Assembly (NCBI GenBank): GCA_016721875.1
Contig: JADKHG010000002.1
Coordinates: forward strand, 443,292-507,291
Direction of reading: 5' to 3'
DNA: 64,000 nucleotides
Origin: Sphingomonadales bacterium
Lineage (GTDB): Bacteria; Pseudomonadota; Alphaproteobacteria; Sphingomonadales; Sphingomonadaceae
The translations under genes were made by a program, and so were the position numbers. This document shows, one piece after another, positions 36,852 through 46,636 of this stretch. The notes under the pieces are model-generated. The model saw only the letters and a list, made by a program, of their open reading frames with translations. It did no database searches and had not been told where the DNA came from. Within the stretch, counting starts at the first letter, position 1, and each line of letters starts with the position of its first letter.

Positions 36852-39528
36852 ATGCAGATTCGTTACTATCTGGCTGCAAGCGCTGGCGCGCTTTGCATTG
36901 CTAATTTTTCAGGCGCCGCTCTTGCCCAGTCGACGGGCTCGCAAGATTTTGATGAAGCGGAAATCGTTGTCACCGGATAGCGCTCCGACAATGGTGTTGC
37001 AGGCGTTGTGACGCCCGATACTACAAAAGCGAAGGCTGTTCTGACGCAGGAATTTATTGCGCGTCAGGCTCCTGGCCAAACGGTAAACGATATCATCAAT
37101 CAACTCCCCGGTGTCAGCTTCCAGAATAACGATGCATTCGGCTCTGCCGGCGGCAAAATGTCAATTCGCGGTTTTGATAATACCCGTATTAATCAGACGT
37201 TTGACGGTATCCCGTTGAATGACTCAGGCAACTATGCCCTTTATTCGAACCAACAGCTCGACCCCGAATTGATCGAACAGGTCAATGTTAACCTCGGTTC
37301 AACCGACGTTGACAGTCCGACTGCTGCTGCATCCGGGTCAACGGTCAACTATCGCACGCGCAAACCGGGCGAAGAATTTGGCGTTAAACTTGTCGGTTCG
37401 ACTGGTGATTTCAAATTTTTCCGTATTTTCGGCATGGTCGATACTGGTGTGTTCACGCCTTGGGGAACCAGAGCATTCTTTTCGGCAAGCACGTCGACCA
37501 ATGACACAGTTTTCGGAAACGAAGATATGCCCGCTTTCCCAGCCGTCGCCGGCGTAGTGGCAGCCCGTCCGGCTATCACGTCGCGCAAGGGCGGGATTAA
37601 CAAGCAGCAATATAATGCCAAGATTTATCAGCCGATTGGTGATGATGGCGATTTCATTGCGCTTTCGGGACATTATAACCAAAATCGCAACAATTTCTTC
37701 GGCTCTGTCGGTCTTCGCGATCTTCACAACGTCGCCTCAATTTTGTACCCAATATCTTTCCGCAAAACCGCGATGACCGTGATTATGGCATTGCTCGCTG
37801 CCAAACCAATCAGGTTGCCATAGCTGGTGTCGCCAACACTGCTAACAGCTGTGGTTCGGCATTTGATGAGCGGTTCAATCCTTCGAACACAGGCAATGTG
37901 CGATTGAATTCGCGATTTACACTGGCAGAAGGTTTGATCCTGACAATCGATCCCAGCTTCCAATATGTAAAAGCCAATGGCGGCGGAACCGTTGTTGGTC
38001 AGGAAGCGCGCCGCGACGTTAACCCGTCGGGCGGTGCTGCCAACTGCAATACCACCGCCAATAGTGCGACGGTGAGCTGCCAAATGGGATACATTGGCGG
38101 TACCCCTTACTTTGGACGCGACCTGAATGGCGATGGCGACCTGTTGGACACGGTAAGGGTTCTAGCCCCCAGTCAGACGCAAACACGCCGTATGGGCGTG
38201 ATTACGGGTTTGCGTTATGATGTAAATGACGACCACACAGTGCGCTTGTTTTACAGCTTTGACCGCGCGCGCCATCGTCAGACCGGTGAAACGAATTTCC
38301 TGAAATCAGACGGTTCGCCGACCGATGTTTTTGCGGTGAACGATCCGCTCGCTGACGCATCGGGTAATGTTCTGCAGAAACGTGATCGTAAATCGATCGC
38401 CAGCCTCAGCATGATTGGTGCAGAATATCGCGGCGAATTTGGCCCACTGACACTACAGGTGGGCGGCGCTACAAAATGTTCAAGCGTGATTTGACAAACA
38501 ATTGTGCCACTTCGAGTGCAACAGGTTTTGTTGAATGCTTTGGTACCAATGCAGCCGGGCTTGCTGCATGGCTTGGGGCGAATCCAACTGTTACCACAGG
38601 ACCTGGCGTAACCAATGCCGTACAGGGGCCTCAGCAGCGAATTCGTAAATATAATAAGCTAACCCCCAATCTTGGGTTGACTTATGACTTTACCGATGAC
38701 GTGAGCGTTTTCGCGAACTATTCGAAGGGCGTTCAGGTTCCGGGTACCGATAATCTGTATAATGCGTTCTTTTTCCCTTCGACTTCAGATGCTGCGAACC
38801 CGAAACCCGAAACAACTGATAATTTTGACCTCGGTTTGCGCGCTCGCACCGGTCAATTGCAGGCACAGCTTGGACTTTGGTATACGATTTTCAATGATCG
38901 TTTGGCTTCGTCATTCGATCCAGAAACCGAACGAAATGTTTATCGCAACCTCGGTCGCGTAGACAAATACGGAATCGATGCCAGTGTATCCTATCGTCCG
39001 ATTCCTGAGGTATCGATTTACACCTTTGCTTCATATCTGAAGTCAAAAATCAAAGACAATGTCCAGAACGGCGTCTGCACGGCAGTGTCTACATCGTGTG
39101 CGGCAATTGGGGATCCCATTTTTGCATTGACTGCTGGCAAACGTGAATCCGGTTCACCAACATTTACGCTCGGTGGCCGTATTCAGGCTGAACTTGGACC
39201 TGTCGATTTGGGTGCACAAATCAAACGCACGGGTCCGCGCTACGTCAATGACCAGAACATTTCGTTGGTGCAGACAGTCAACGGCGTTGCAAACACTGTT
39301 GTGTATGGAAGCAAAACACCCGCTTATACACTGGTCGATCTCGACGCACGGGTTCGGCTTGATTGGGCGGGACTGGGTGATAAGACCTATTTCCAGTTCA
39401 ATGTCAGCAATGTTTTCGATAAATTATATGTCGGTGGTTTTGACGGACAATTGGCCAACAATTCGGTGCCCTTTGTTCAGATTGGCGCTCCGCGTACCTT
39501 TATTGCTTCGATCATCGTCGCTTATTGA
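36852..39528 (+). pseudogene. TonB-dependent receptor with one TAG and two frameshifts
   Basis: The start is the ATG at 36852 (signal peptide MQIRYYLAASAGALCIANFS, then EAEIVVTG). Codon 43 (36978-36980) is TAG, after which the same frame runs on as RSDNGVAGVVTPDTTKAK and a plug domain. The frame then breaks twice, near 37739 (one A or T lost) and near 38466 (one G lost in GG). Restoring bases yields a receptor of about 890 residues ending in a barrel strand near 39528 (RTFIASIIVAY). Three lesions make real pseudogenisation more plausible here than in the housekeeping genes, although the lesion type is the same as elsewhere. Confidence 0.82.
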
Positions 39529-39558
39529 TAAGTCGTCCAGACATCGCAGCTCAAGTGA

Positions 39559-39594
39559 AAAGGGCGAGGTCAATTTCGACCTCGCCCTTTTTCA
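39559..39594. terminator. bidirectional terminator after TonB receptor and mtgA
   Basis: AAAGGGCGAGGTC (39559-39571) pairs with GACCTCGCCCTTT (39578-39590), a 13-base perfect stem with six-base loop, followed by TTTCATT. It serves the broken receptor gene and the convergent mtgA. Confidence 0.85.
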
Positions 39595-40293
39595 TTTGTA
39601 GATGCAACCATCCAACCCATCACGCTTCACCACACCTATCCGCGCGGAGATGCTGTTGCCATAGCGGCGGGTGAAGCCGCCAGCGCCGTTGACGGCACGT
39701 TTTTTGGGTAGGGGCAGGGCGGCGGCCATTCGCGCGGCTTCAACTTTGGTGAGATTGGCCGCGCTCTTCTTGAAATAGCGTTGCGCTCCGGCCTCGGCAC
39801 CATAGGTTCCGATCCCGGTTTCTGCGACATTCAGATAAACCTCCATGATCCGTGGTTTGCCCCAAAAGGTTTCGATCAGGAAGGTGAACCAGAATTCGGG
39901 CACCTTTCGGACGTAACGGGTCCAGCCGCTACCCTGCCACAGAAACACATTTTTCGCGGTCTGCTGGCTGATCGTCGATCCGCCACGCAGCTTGCCGCCA
40001 TTCTGGTTGCGTTGCATTGCCTTTTCAATGGCTTCGGTATCAAAGCCGCTATGCTGGCAGAATTTGGCGTCCTCTGCAGCGATTACGGCGCGGACGAGAT
40101 TGGGTGAGAGCCTGGAAAGCGGTTCCCAATCGCGTTCGGCGCCGTTGCTATCGAACAACATCGTCAACGTCGTCGGAACCGGAACGAAGCGATAGATCAG
40201 CACCAACGCAAAGGTCAGTGCCAGATACCAGAGCAAGCCTCTGAACAGGAGTGACAGGAAACGGGCGATGGGCGAACGCTTTGCTTGAACCAT
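39592..40293 (-). CDS. mtgA: monofunctional peptidoglycan glycosyltransferase
   Basis: The 233-residue GT51 enzyme polymerises lipid II into glycan strands. A single N-terminal membrane helix (LLFRGLLWYLALTFALVLIY) precedes the catalytic motif VIAAEDAKFCQHSGFD (Glu donor in EDxxF), GGSTISQQTAKN and YLNVAETG. No transpeptidase domain is present. It lies on the minus strand next to rpoH. Confidence 0.93.
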   Translation of the reverse strand: MVQAKRSPIARFLSLLFRGLLWYLALTFALVLIYRFVPVPTTLTMLFDSNGAERDWEPLSRLSPNLVRAVIAAEDAKFCQHSGFDTEAIEKAMQRNQNGGKLRGGSTISQQTAKNVFLWQGSGWTRYVRKVPEFWFTFLIETFWGKPRIMEVYLNVAETGIGTYGAEAGAQRYFKKSAANLTKVEAARMAAALPLPKKRAVNGAGGFTRRYGNSISARIGVVKRDGLDGCIYK

Positions 40294-40341
40294 AAGGCCA
40301 AGCTAGCGTGCGCCCACGCGCTCGTCACTTCCTTTTACAAG

Positions 40342-41153
40342 TCAGGCCGCAGACAATAACCGCCGGTCACCGGCAATGCGCAGCATCGCCTTTTCGTCGA
40401 TCAGGCGGCGTTCGGTCAAATGCTTTCGCGGTCGTTGAGGCTGTCCATCGCCTCGGTCAGCAATTGATGCCGGACATCGGCTTCTTGAGCGTCTGCAACG
40501 CGCTCGTCCTGCAAGGGTTCATCATCGACCAGCCAGTCCTGCCATTGGCCATCGCCATCCTCGCGCATCGGCACGTTGAGCGAAGTATCTCCGCCCATCG
40601 CCATGCGGCGGTTCATGTCGACAACTTCCTGTTCGGAAACGCCCAGATCGGTCGAGATTTTGCGCACATCTTCGATGCGCAGATCACCATCTTCAAACGC
40701 CTGCAGATTGTTTTTCATGCGACGAAGGTTGAAGAACAGCTTCTTTTGCGCTGCGGTGGTGCCTATTTTCACAAGGCTCCAGCTGCGCAGGATGAATTCC
40801 TGCATCGACGCCTTGATCCACCACATGGCATAGGTGGCCAGCCGGAAGCCGCGCTCCGGCTCGAACTTCTTGACGGCCTGCATCAGCCCGACATTGCCTT
40901 CGGAAATCAGCTCCGAAACCGGGAGGCCATAGCCGCGATATCCCATTGCGATCTTGGCAACGAGGCGCAGGTGCGATGACACCAACTGCGCGGCGGCAGC
41001 CGGGTCTTCATGTTCCTGATAACGCTTGGCAAGCATATATTCCTGCTCAGGCGCAAGGATCGGGTATTTTTTAATCTCCGCGAGATAGCGGTTAAGGCTG
41101 TCGTCCCCCCCAAGGGCAGGGATTGTTGCCGGAACATTCTTCTTCTCTGACAT
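40342..41153 (-). pseudogene. rpoH: RNA polymerase sigma-32 factor lacking region 4.2, plus frameshift
   Basis: The start is the second ATG (41153) of the ATGATG overlapping the rluD stop, with GAGG five bases upstream. Regions 1.2, 2 and 3 are intact (LISEGNVGLMQAVKKFEP, FRLATYAMWWIKASMQEFI). The frame ends early at 40416 after SLNDRESI. Adding one T to the TTT there continues LTERRLIDEKAMLRIAGDRR to a stop at 40342. In normal RpoH the ERRL-DE element is followed by about 33 residues of region 4.2 with the -35-binding helix before KAM-RIAGD. Here that block is absent, as if deleted in frame near 40389-40396. As read the product could not recognise -35 elements. Confidence 0.8.
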
Positions 41154-42158
41154 CATGTCCTCTTTCTTGTCTCCTCGGGGCCTCGTCGAGCACCCTTTGG
41201 CAGACATTTACGATGAACTCGCTTAAGCGACGTTAGCAGAAGCTGAATATCTTCAGGCAGACTGCTCTCGAAGCCCAGTTTTTCACCGGTAATCGGGTGA
41301 ATAAACCCCAATGAAACGGCGTGCAAGGCTTGCCGATCAAATTGCGACTGATTTGGTCCAAATAAAAATGCTTTTCGTCGATTATTGTAAGTGGAATCTC
41401 CGATCAAAGCATGTCCTATATGCGCCATATGCACGCGAACCTGATGTGTGCGGCCGGTTTCCAGACGGCATTCGACCAATGCCGCGCCTTTCCAGCTGCT
41501 CTATCATACTAAAATGGGTGACGGCATGCCTGCCTTTGCCTTCGGGAAGCACGGCCATTTTCTTCCGGTCGGTCGTGGACCGTCCAATTTGTGTGCATAT
41601 GGTGCCAGCGGGTGGGGCAGGGTGGCCGACCACGACCGCCAAATAACGGCGATCAATGTCATGTGCGGCAAACAGCTTCGCCAGCCCTTCATGCGCAGCA
41701 TCGGATTTTGCGACGACCAGCAGACCGGATGTGTCACGATCAATGCGGTGGACAATGCCGGGGCGCTGCACGCCTCCGATACCGCTCAGTTTGCCGCGGC
41801 AATGGTGAAGCAGGGCGTTGACCAGCGTGCCATCGACGTGCCCGGCTGCCGGATGGACAACAAGACCGGCAGGCTTGTCGACGACGATCAAATGATCATC
41901 TTCAAACACAACCTCGAGTTTGATGTCCTGCGGTTGTGCCTTGTCAGGCTGTGGCGCAGGGACGGTTAGGATGAAGGGCTGCCCTTGCAGTTTCTTTGTA
42001 GCGGCGTCATTTACCGCTTGGCCGCCAACGAGCAAAGCATTGCCTTCGAGCAAAGCTTGAATGCGCGCGCGGGAAAGCTCGGGAATAGCCTCAGCAAGAG
42101 CGCGGTCCAACCGGCCCGGCCCCAATATTCCGCTGTGGCTGGTTTCCTGCCCCTCCAT
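41153..42158 (-). pseudogene. rluD: 23S rRNA pseudouridine synthase RluD-type, frame interrupted
   Basis: The protein starts at 42158 (MEGQETSHSGILGPG) with an S4 RNA-binding domain (~10-75) and the catalytic Asp in GIVHRIDRDTSGLLVVAK. The frame breaks at a GCGC tract near 41484-41488. Adding a CG pair gives an ERRAALVECRLETG junction that restores the conserved ETGRTHQVRVHM and the C-terminus. RluD modifies uridines 1911, 1915 and 1917 in helix 69 of 23S rRNA. The specificity is inferred from sequence similarity. Confidence 0.85.
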
Positions 42159-42167
42159 TGGGTAGAT

Positions 42168-42581
42168 GTGGGGGATGACCTTGATCTTATCAAGACAGCA
42201 CCGGCGGCAATTGCTCGATTTTGCGGAAGAGTCAGAAGCTCCGAATGCTGCGGACTGATTCTGGGGCGCGGCGACACTGTGGAATTACTCGAGTTAACGG
42301 CCAATGTTGCCGCCAGTCCTTACAATTCCTTCGAAATCGATTCCTCAATGTTGATCCGCGCTGAAAAGTGCGCGCGGGAGGGCGGGTTGGAAATATTGGG
42401 CTATTTCCACTCGCATCCAAATGGTTCGATTGAACCGTCCAAAATTGATGCACGGTCCGCCGCCGCCGATGGCCGATGCTGGTTGATCATTGCAGGTGCT
42501 GAAATTTCGGCATGGCGTGCTGTAGAGCGGGGAGGAAGGCAGGCTACTTTCTTTGTGCCTGAAATCCTTGTGGAGACTTGA
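42168..42581 (+). CDS. M67 family (JAMM) metallopeptidase
   Basis: The 137-residue protein has the JAMM zinc motif FHSHPNGSIEPSKID, fitting HxH-x7-S-x2-D, and an upstream Glu in SSECCGLILG. Bacterial JAMM proteins of this size cleave isopeptide or Cys-peptide bonds, often near sulfur-carrier proteins, but no such partner lies nearby. I chose the GTG at 42168, just after the divergent rluD start; no ATG is available before the conserved part. Confidence 0.75.
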   Translation: MGDDLDLIKTAPAAIARFCGRVRSSECCGLILGRGDTVELLELTANVAASPYNSFEIDSSMLIRAEKCAREGGLEILGYFHSHPNGSIEPSKIDARSAAADGRCWLIIAGAEISAWRAVERGGRQATFFVPEILVET

Positions 42582-42639
42582 AACTCAAGCCAACAGCGTC
42601 CATTGCCGCCTTCATTATGTTCCAAGGATAGTGACCCAA

Positions 42640-43278
42640 ATGTCCGACACTGAAATTGATCTGGCAGCCTTGCTGTGCTCGCGCCTATGCCATGATTTGC
42701 TGAGCCCTGTGGGCGCAATGAATAATGGGCTGGAATTGCTCGCGGATGAGCATGATCCGGAAATGCGCAAGCGCTGCATGGACCTGTTGGCGGAAAGCGC
42801 AAAATCCGCCGCCGATAAACTCAAATTCTTCCGACTTGCTTTTGGCGCTGCGGGCGGCTTTGGTGCCGAAGTTGATCCGGGCGAAGCGCGCGCTGTTATT
42901 GAGCCGCTGGTGTCGTCGTCGGGTCGTACCGAGTTGCAATGGTCAGTGCCGCCTATGCACTTGCCCAAGCGCGCTGTGAAAATTCTCCTCAATCTCGTTT
43001 TGGTGGCACATGATGCTTTGGTTCGCGGCGGCACATTGCATGTGGGGGCTGAAAATCGCGACGGGGAATGCGAAATTGTCATTCGCGCGGTCGGACCGCG
43101 TATCATTCTCGACGAAACCGTCAAAGCGACGCTAACCGGCGCGGGTGACGAAGCCCAGATTGACTCCCGTTCCGCCGCTGCATGGATGGTCTATTCGCTC
43201 GGCAAGATTAATGGCGGTGTGATACAGATTGCCAGCCCTGCTGAAAACGAACTCATAATCGGAGCGCTTGTTCGCTAA
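42640..43278 (+). CDS. chpT: histidine phosphotransferase ChpT
   Basis: The 212-residue protein has the phosphorylated His in SRLCHDLLSPVGAMNNGLE near residue 19 and a C-terminal degenerate ATPase-like fold (LPKRAVKILLNLVLVAHDAL). This is the organisation of ChpT, which relays phosphate from CckA to CtrA and CpdR in the alphaproteobacterial cell cycle. The start at 42640 (MSDTEIDLAAL) follows the JAMM gene by 58 bases. It is placed directly upstream of the chemosensory cluster. Confidence 0.88.
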   Translation: MSDTEIDLAALLCSRLCHDLLSPVGAMNNGLELLADEHDPEMRKRCMDLLAESAKSAADKLKFFRLAFGAAGGFGAEVDPGEARAVIEPLVSSSGRTELQWSVPPMHLPKRAVKILLNLVLVAHDALVRGGTLHVGAENRDGECEIVIRAVGPRIILDETVKATLTGAGDEAQIDSRSAAAWMVYSLGKINGGVIQIASPAENELIIGALVR

Positions 43279-43350
43279 GCCGACCGTGTAAACAGCTTTT
43301 TAACCCTGTTTGGTCATTACCTACGGCTCATGCATGCAAGGCTGTGGTAA

Positions 43351-46164
43351 ATGGACGATCTGCGCGACGAATTCATAGCAGAGACCCGGGAAACGCTCGA
43401 AATATTGAGTAGTCAACTGGTCCAATGGGAAAAAACGCCTGAGGACCATGGGCTGATCGATTCCGTGTTTCGCTTTGTGCACACGGTAAAGGGTAGTTGC
43501 GGTTTTCTGGATTTGCCGCGGCTTGCGCGCCTAAGCCATGCTGCCGAAGAAATTTTGAGCGTCGCCCGTGACGGACAATTGCTCCCGTCGAGCGAACTGG
43601 TGAGCGCAGTATTGTCCGTTATCGATCGCATTGCATTGCTAACAGATGCGTTGGAGACTGGCGAACCAATCGACGACAATGACGCCGAATTGATTCAAAA
43701 CATGCTTGCCTTTCTGCCGACGTTCGATGTGGATGACGTGGAACGAGCCGATTACGGTGCTGGCAGCTATGCTGACTTGCTGGCTGACGATCTGGAAACG
43801 ATCGTAAAGCAACGCAGCCAGACCGTGCGCATCCCTCTGGCTCTGCTCGACAAATTGATGAACGGTGTGTCCGATCTCGTCCTCGCCAGAAATGAAGTTT
43901 CGCGGCAATTGCGTCGCTTGCACGGATCGACCGATACCGATCAGGCCTTTGAAAGATTGTCATCGACTGTGTCAGAAATCCGCGATGCAGTCGGTCATAT
44001 GCGAATGCAACCGATTGAGCGGCTTTTTTCAGCACTACCCCGCTTGGTCCGCGACATGTGCATCGAGCTCGATAAGGAGATCAAACTCGAAATCGATGGC
44101 AGTGATGTCGAAATCGATAGAGAAATGGTGGAGTCTCTGCGCGATCCTTTGACCCATATTTTGCGCAATGCCGCAGATCACGGAATCGAACAAAAAGCTG
44201 AACGCATCGCGAGTGGCAAAGGCGCTGCCGGACGAATTTTTATTGGCGCGCGGCAAACCGGCAACCAGATAGTTGTCGAAATTCGGGATGATGGCCGTGG
44301 TATTGATCTGGATAAACTCCGCTCACGTGTGCTTGCACGCAAAATTGTTACCGAAGCAAAATGGAACTCGCTTTCGGAAAAGGAAAAGCTCGAACTGATA
44401 TTTGCGGCCGGTTTGTCGACGGCTGATAAAGTAACAGCAGTGTCCGGCCGTGGCGTCGGTATGGATATTGTGCGTAACAATGTGCAAGCCATCGGTGGAA
44501 CAATCGAGCTAGAAAATATGCCCGGCAATGGTTTGCTGATTTCGCTGCGGCTGCCGCTAACGCTCTCAATCATCCCGGCCCTAATTCTAAAAGCTGGAGG
44601 AGGATTGTATAGTTTGCCGAGATCAACGATTGTTGAGATATTGTCGGCGTCGAACAAGCATGTATCACTGGAGTTTATTGGCGAATTGCCAATTGCAAAT
44701 ATTCGCGGCCAGCGCCTGTCATTCGCGCGTTTAGAAACAGTTCTGCAATTGGAACCGCAATCAACCAAACCGGATCATGGCCGGACAGTAATTGTAGTTC
44801 GTCCACCTTCGGGCGTGCCCTTCGCTCTGGATGTCGAACTGGTTGTTGATATCGAAGAGCTTGTTGTAAAACCGGTTCCTCCCATTTTGGCTAAATCAGG
44901 CAGATATGCCGGAACCTCGTTGCCGGATAACGGTCGCCCAGTGCTGCTGTTGGACGCTAGTGGCTTAGCGGAGGCCATCGGCTTGAAAGACAGTGACACT
45001 CGCTTTGGAAGGCAACTGGGCTGGCACAACGAAGCCGATGCAGTTGTGGAAGAATGTGTGGAATCTGCGTTGGTTTTTGAAGATTGGGACGGCGCCACAC
45101 GGGCGATCAGGCTATCGGTTGTCGACCGAATGGAAGATATTCTCCCTTCCGAAATTCATGCAGTTGCAGGTGGATTTTGCGTTTCACGGGGTGACGAGCT
45201 CAGCGAAATTGTTGGCTTTTCGGGCGAAGCTGGCTTGGAAGAAATAAAGATGCTTCGCCTTTCTGACGGATTCAACATCCGCTATCTGGCTGTCAGAGAC
45301 GTGTTCGACATATTCCCCATAAATCGCCTGTCTGTTTCGGTGCAGCTGCCGGACACCTTCGAAGCAGTAATCGAATGCGACGGTAGACCTGTCGAGTTGC
45401 TGAATGCTTACAGGTTGTTCGAGAATGATGCTGGATCCATCCGAAACCCCGCGCTTTGCTTCGTCGAAGCCGATGACACGGGAGGCTGGGAGCGCACCAT
45501 TTTGGCGCCGCTGTTGACCGCGTCGGGTTACCGGGTCAGTTTTGATGACAATGATAGGGGGCAGGCTGACGTGATACTGACGCGTTCACTGGAGCTACCG
45601 ACGGTTCCTGAAAAGACCATCCGCCTTCTGGACTCAGCCACAAATGACACCGTGGTCGAGGGCATTTACAAATATGACCGGAACAATCTGGTTGCGGCTA
45701 TTGAGACAAAATTGCGGAGAGGCCGTTTCGTGAAACAATTGTTTCTCCTTGCTCAAATTGCAGGAACGGAAATCGCGATTCGCAGTTGTGTCGTCGAATC
45801 GGTGATATCGGTCGGCGATGTGGTCGAGATACCCGGAAGCGATCCGACTATCGCGGGTCTTTTTGCTTTACGTAGCCGTGTGCTGACACTGATAGACAGC
45901 CAGTTTCGGGTCACCGGTCGAAAGAATAAAGTTCCGCACGGGAGTTTCGCTGTCATGGTAGAAATCGACAACCATATTTACGGTTTGATCGTCGATCGGG
46001 TGATGGATGTCATTCAAATTGAAGAACAAGCTGTCAGCCAGATTTCGCGTGTTGATCCAAAATGGCAATCGTTGGTCGATAATGTGGTGGAAGTTGAGGG
46101 TAGGGTAATCATGGTCGTTGATCCGGCGAGCCTGGTTTCTCCTGATTATTCCATAGCTGCCTGA
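43351..46164 (+). CDS. cheA: CheA-type histidine kinase with three CheW-like domains
   Basis: The 937-residue kinase has an Hpt domain (~1-105, His44 in FRFVHTVKGSCGF) and a dimerisation region (~150-235). The HATPase domain (~235-402) shows HILRNAADHG, DDGRGI and SGRGVGMD. A first CheW-like P5 domain spans ~405-545, a second ~570-685 and a third ~794-930. Between the last two lies a receiver-like segment (~700-790, ALCFVEADDTGGW, TASGYRVSFDDNDRG) without the acidic pocket or Lys, so it cannot be phosphorylated. A CheY-binding P2 domain is not apparent. No separate cheW is present in the cluster, so the fused domains may replace it. Confidence 0.88.
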   Translation: MDDLRDEFIAETRETLEILSSQLVQWEKTPEDHGLIDSVFRFVHTVKGSCGFLDLPRLARLSHAAEEILSVARDGQLLPSSELVSAVLSVIDRIALLTDALETGEPIDDNDAELIQNMLAFLPTFDVDDVERADYGAGSYADLLADDLETIVKQRSQTVRIPLALLDKLMNGVSDLVLARNEVSRQLRRLHGSTDTDQAFERLSSTVSEIRDAVGHMRMQPIERLFSALPRLVRDMCIELDKEIKLEIDGSDVEIDREMVESLRDPLTHILRNAADHGIEQKAERIASGKGAAGRIFIGARQTGNQIVVEIRDDGRGIDLDKLRSRVLARKIVTEAKWNSLSEKEKLELIFAAGLSTADKVTAVSGRGVGMDIVRNNVQAIGGTIELENMPGNGLLISLRLPLTLSIIPALILKAGGGLYSLPRSTIVEILSASNKHVSLEFIGELPIANIRGQRLSFARLETVLQLEPQSTKPDHGRTVIVVRPPSGVPFALDVELVVDIEELVVKPVPPILAKSGRYAGTSLPDNGRPVLLLDASGLAEAIGLKDSDTRFGRQLGWHNEADAVVEECVESALVFEDWDGATRAIRLSVVDRMEDILPSEIHAVAGGFCVSRGDELSEIVGFSGEAGLEEIKMLRLSDGFNIRYLAVRDVFDIFPINRLSVSVQLPDTFEAVIECDGRPVELLNAYRLFENDAGSIRNPALCFVEADDTGGWERTILAPLLTASGYRVSFDDNDRGQADVILTRSLELPTVPEKTIRLLDSATNDTVVEGIYKYDRNNLVAAIETKLRRGRFVKQLFLLAQIAGTEIAIRSCVVESVISVGDVVEIPGSDPTIAGLFALRSRVLTLIDSQFRVTGRKNKVPHGSFAVMVEIDNHIYGLIVDRVMDVIQIEEQAVSQISRVDPKWQSLVDNVVEVEGRVIMVVDPASLVSPDYSIAA

Positions 46165-46260
46165 TCGCTTATGGCCTGCGTTATCTGAGCGTGGCGTTAA
46201 TCACTCGATAACGATAACAGCCTACCTGTTTTGGCTCGGGGATCATTATGGGGACGTGCA

Positions 46261-46626
46261 ATGAAATCCTGCCTTATAGTTGATGACAGCAAGGTAATTC
46301 GCAAGGTCGCGCGCCATATTTTGGAAGCGCTGAAATTTGACGTCATGGAAGCCGCAGACGGTGTCGAGGCACTGGATTGTTGTGCAGAAAAAAAGCCCGA
46401 TGTCATATTACTCGACTGGAATATGCCTGTAATGAGTGGCATGGATTTTCTCCGTGCCTATCGCAGCGAAGCAATTTCCAACACAGCCAAGGTAATATTC
46501 TGCACAACCGAAAATGGCATTGGCCATATTCAGGCAGCGATCAACGCGGGTGCTGACGAATATGTCATGAAGCCATTCGACCGCCAGACGCTTGAATCCA
46601 AATTGCAAATGGTCGGTTGCATGTGA
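46261..46626 (+). CDS. cheY: CheY-like response regulator
   Basis: The single-domain receiver of 121 residues starts at 46261 (MKSCLIVDDSKVIRKVARHI), has Asp8, Asp9, the phosphorylated Asp52 (LLDWNMP), a Thr in CTTEN and a Lys in VMKPFD. It is the probable phospho-acceptor of the CheA kinase. In alphaproteobacteria such small receivers may control motility or c-di-GMP pathways. It lies 96 bases after cheA. Confidence 0.88.
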   Translation: MKSCLIVDDSKVIRKVARHILEALKFDVMEAADGVEALDCCAEKKPDVILLDWNMPVMSGMDFLRAYRSEAISNTAKVIFCTTENGIGHIQAAINAGADEYVMKPFDRQTLESKLQMVGCM

Positions 46627-46636
46627 GAACCCTGCG

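Noticed and set aside
40308..40979. 223-codon plus-strand frame opposite rpoH
   Set aside because: The rpoH regions 2 and 3 are clear on the minus strand; the plus frame is a shadow.
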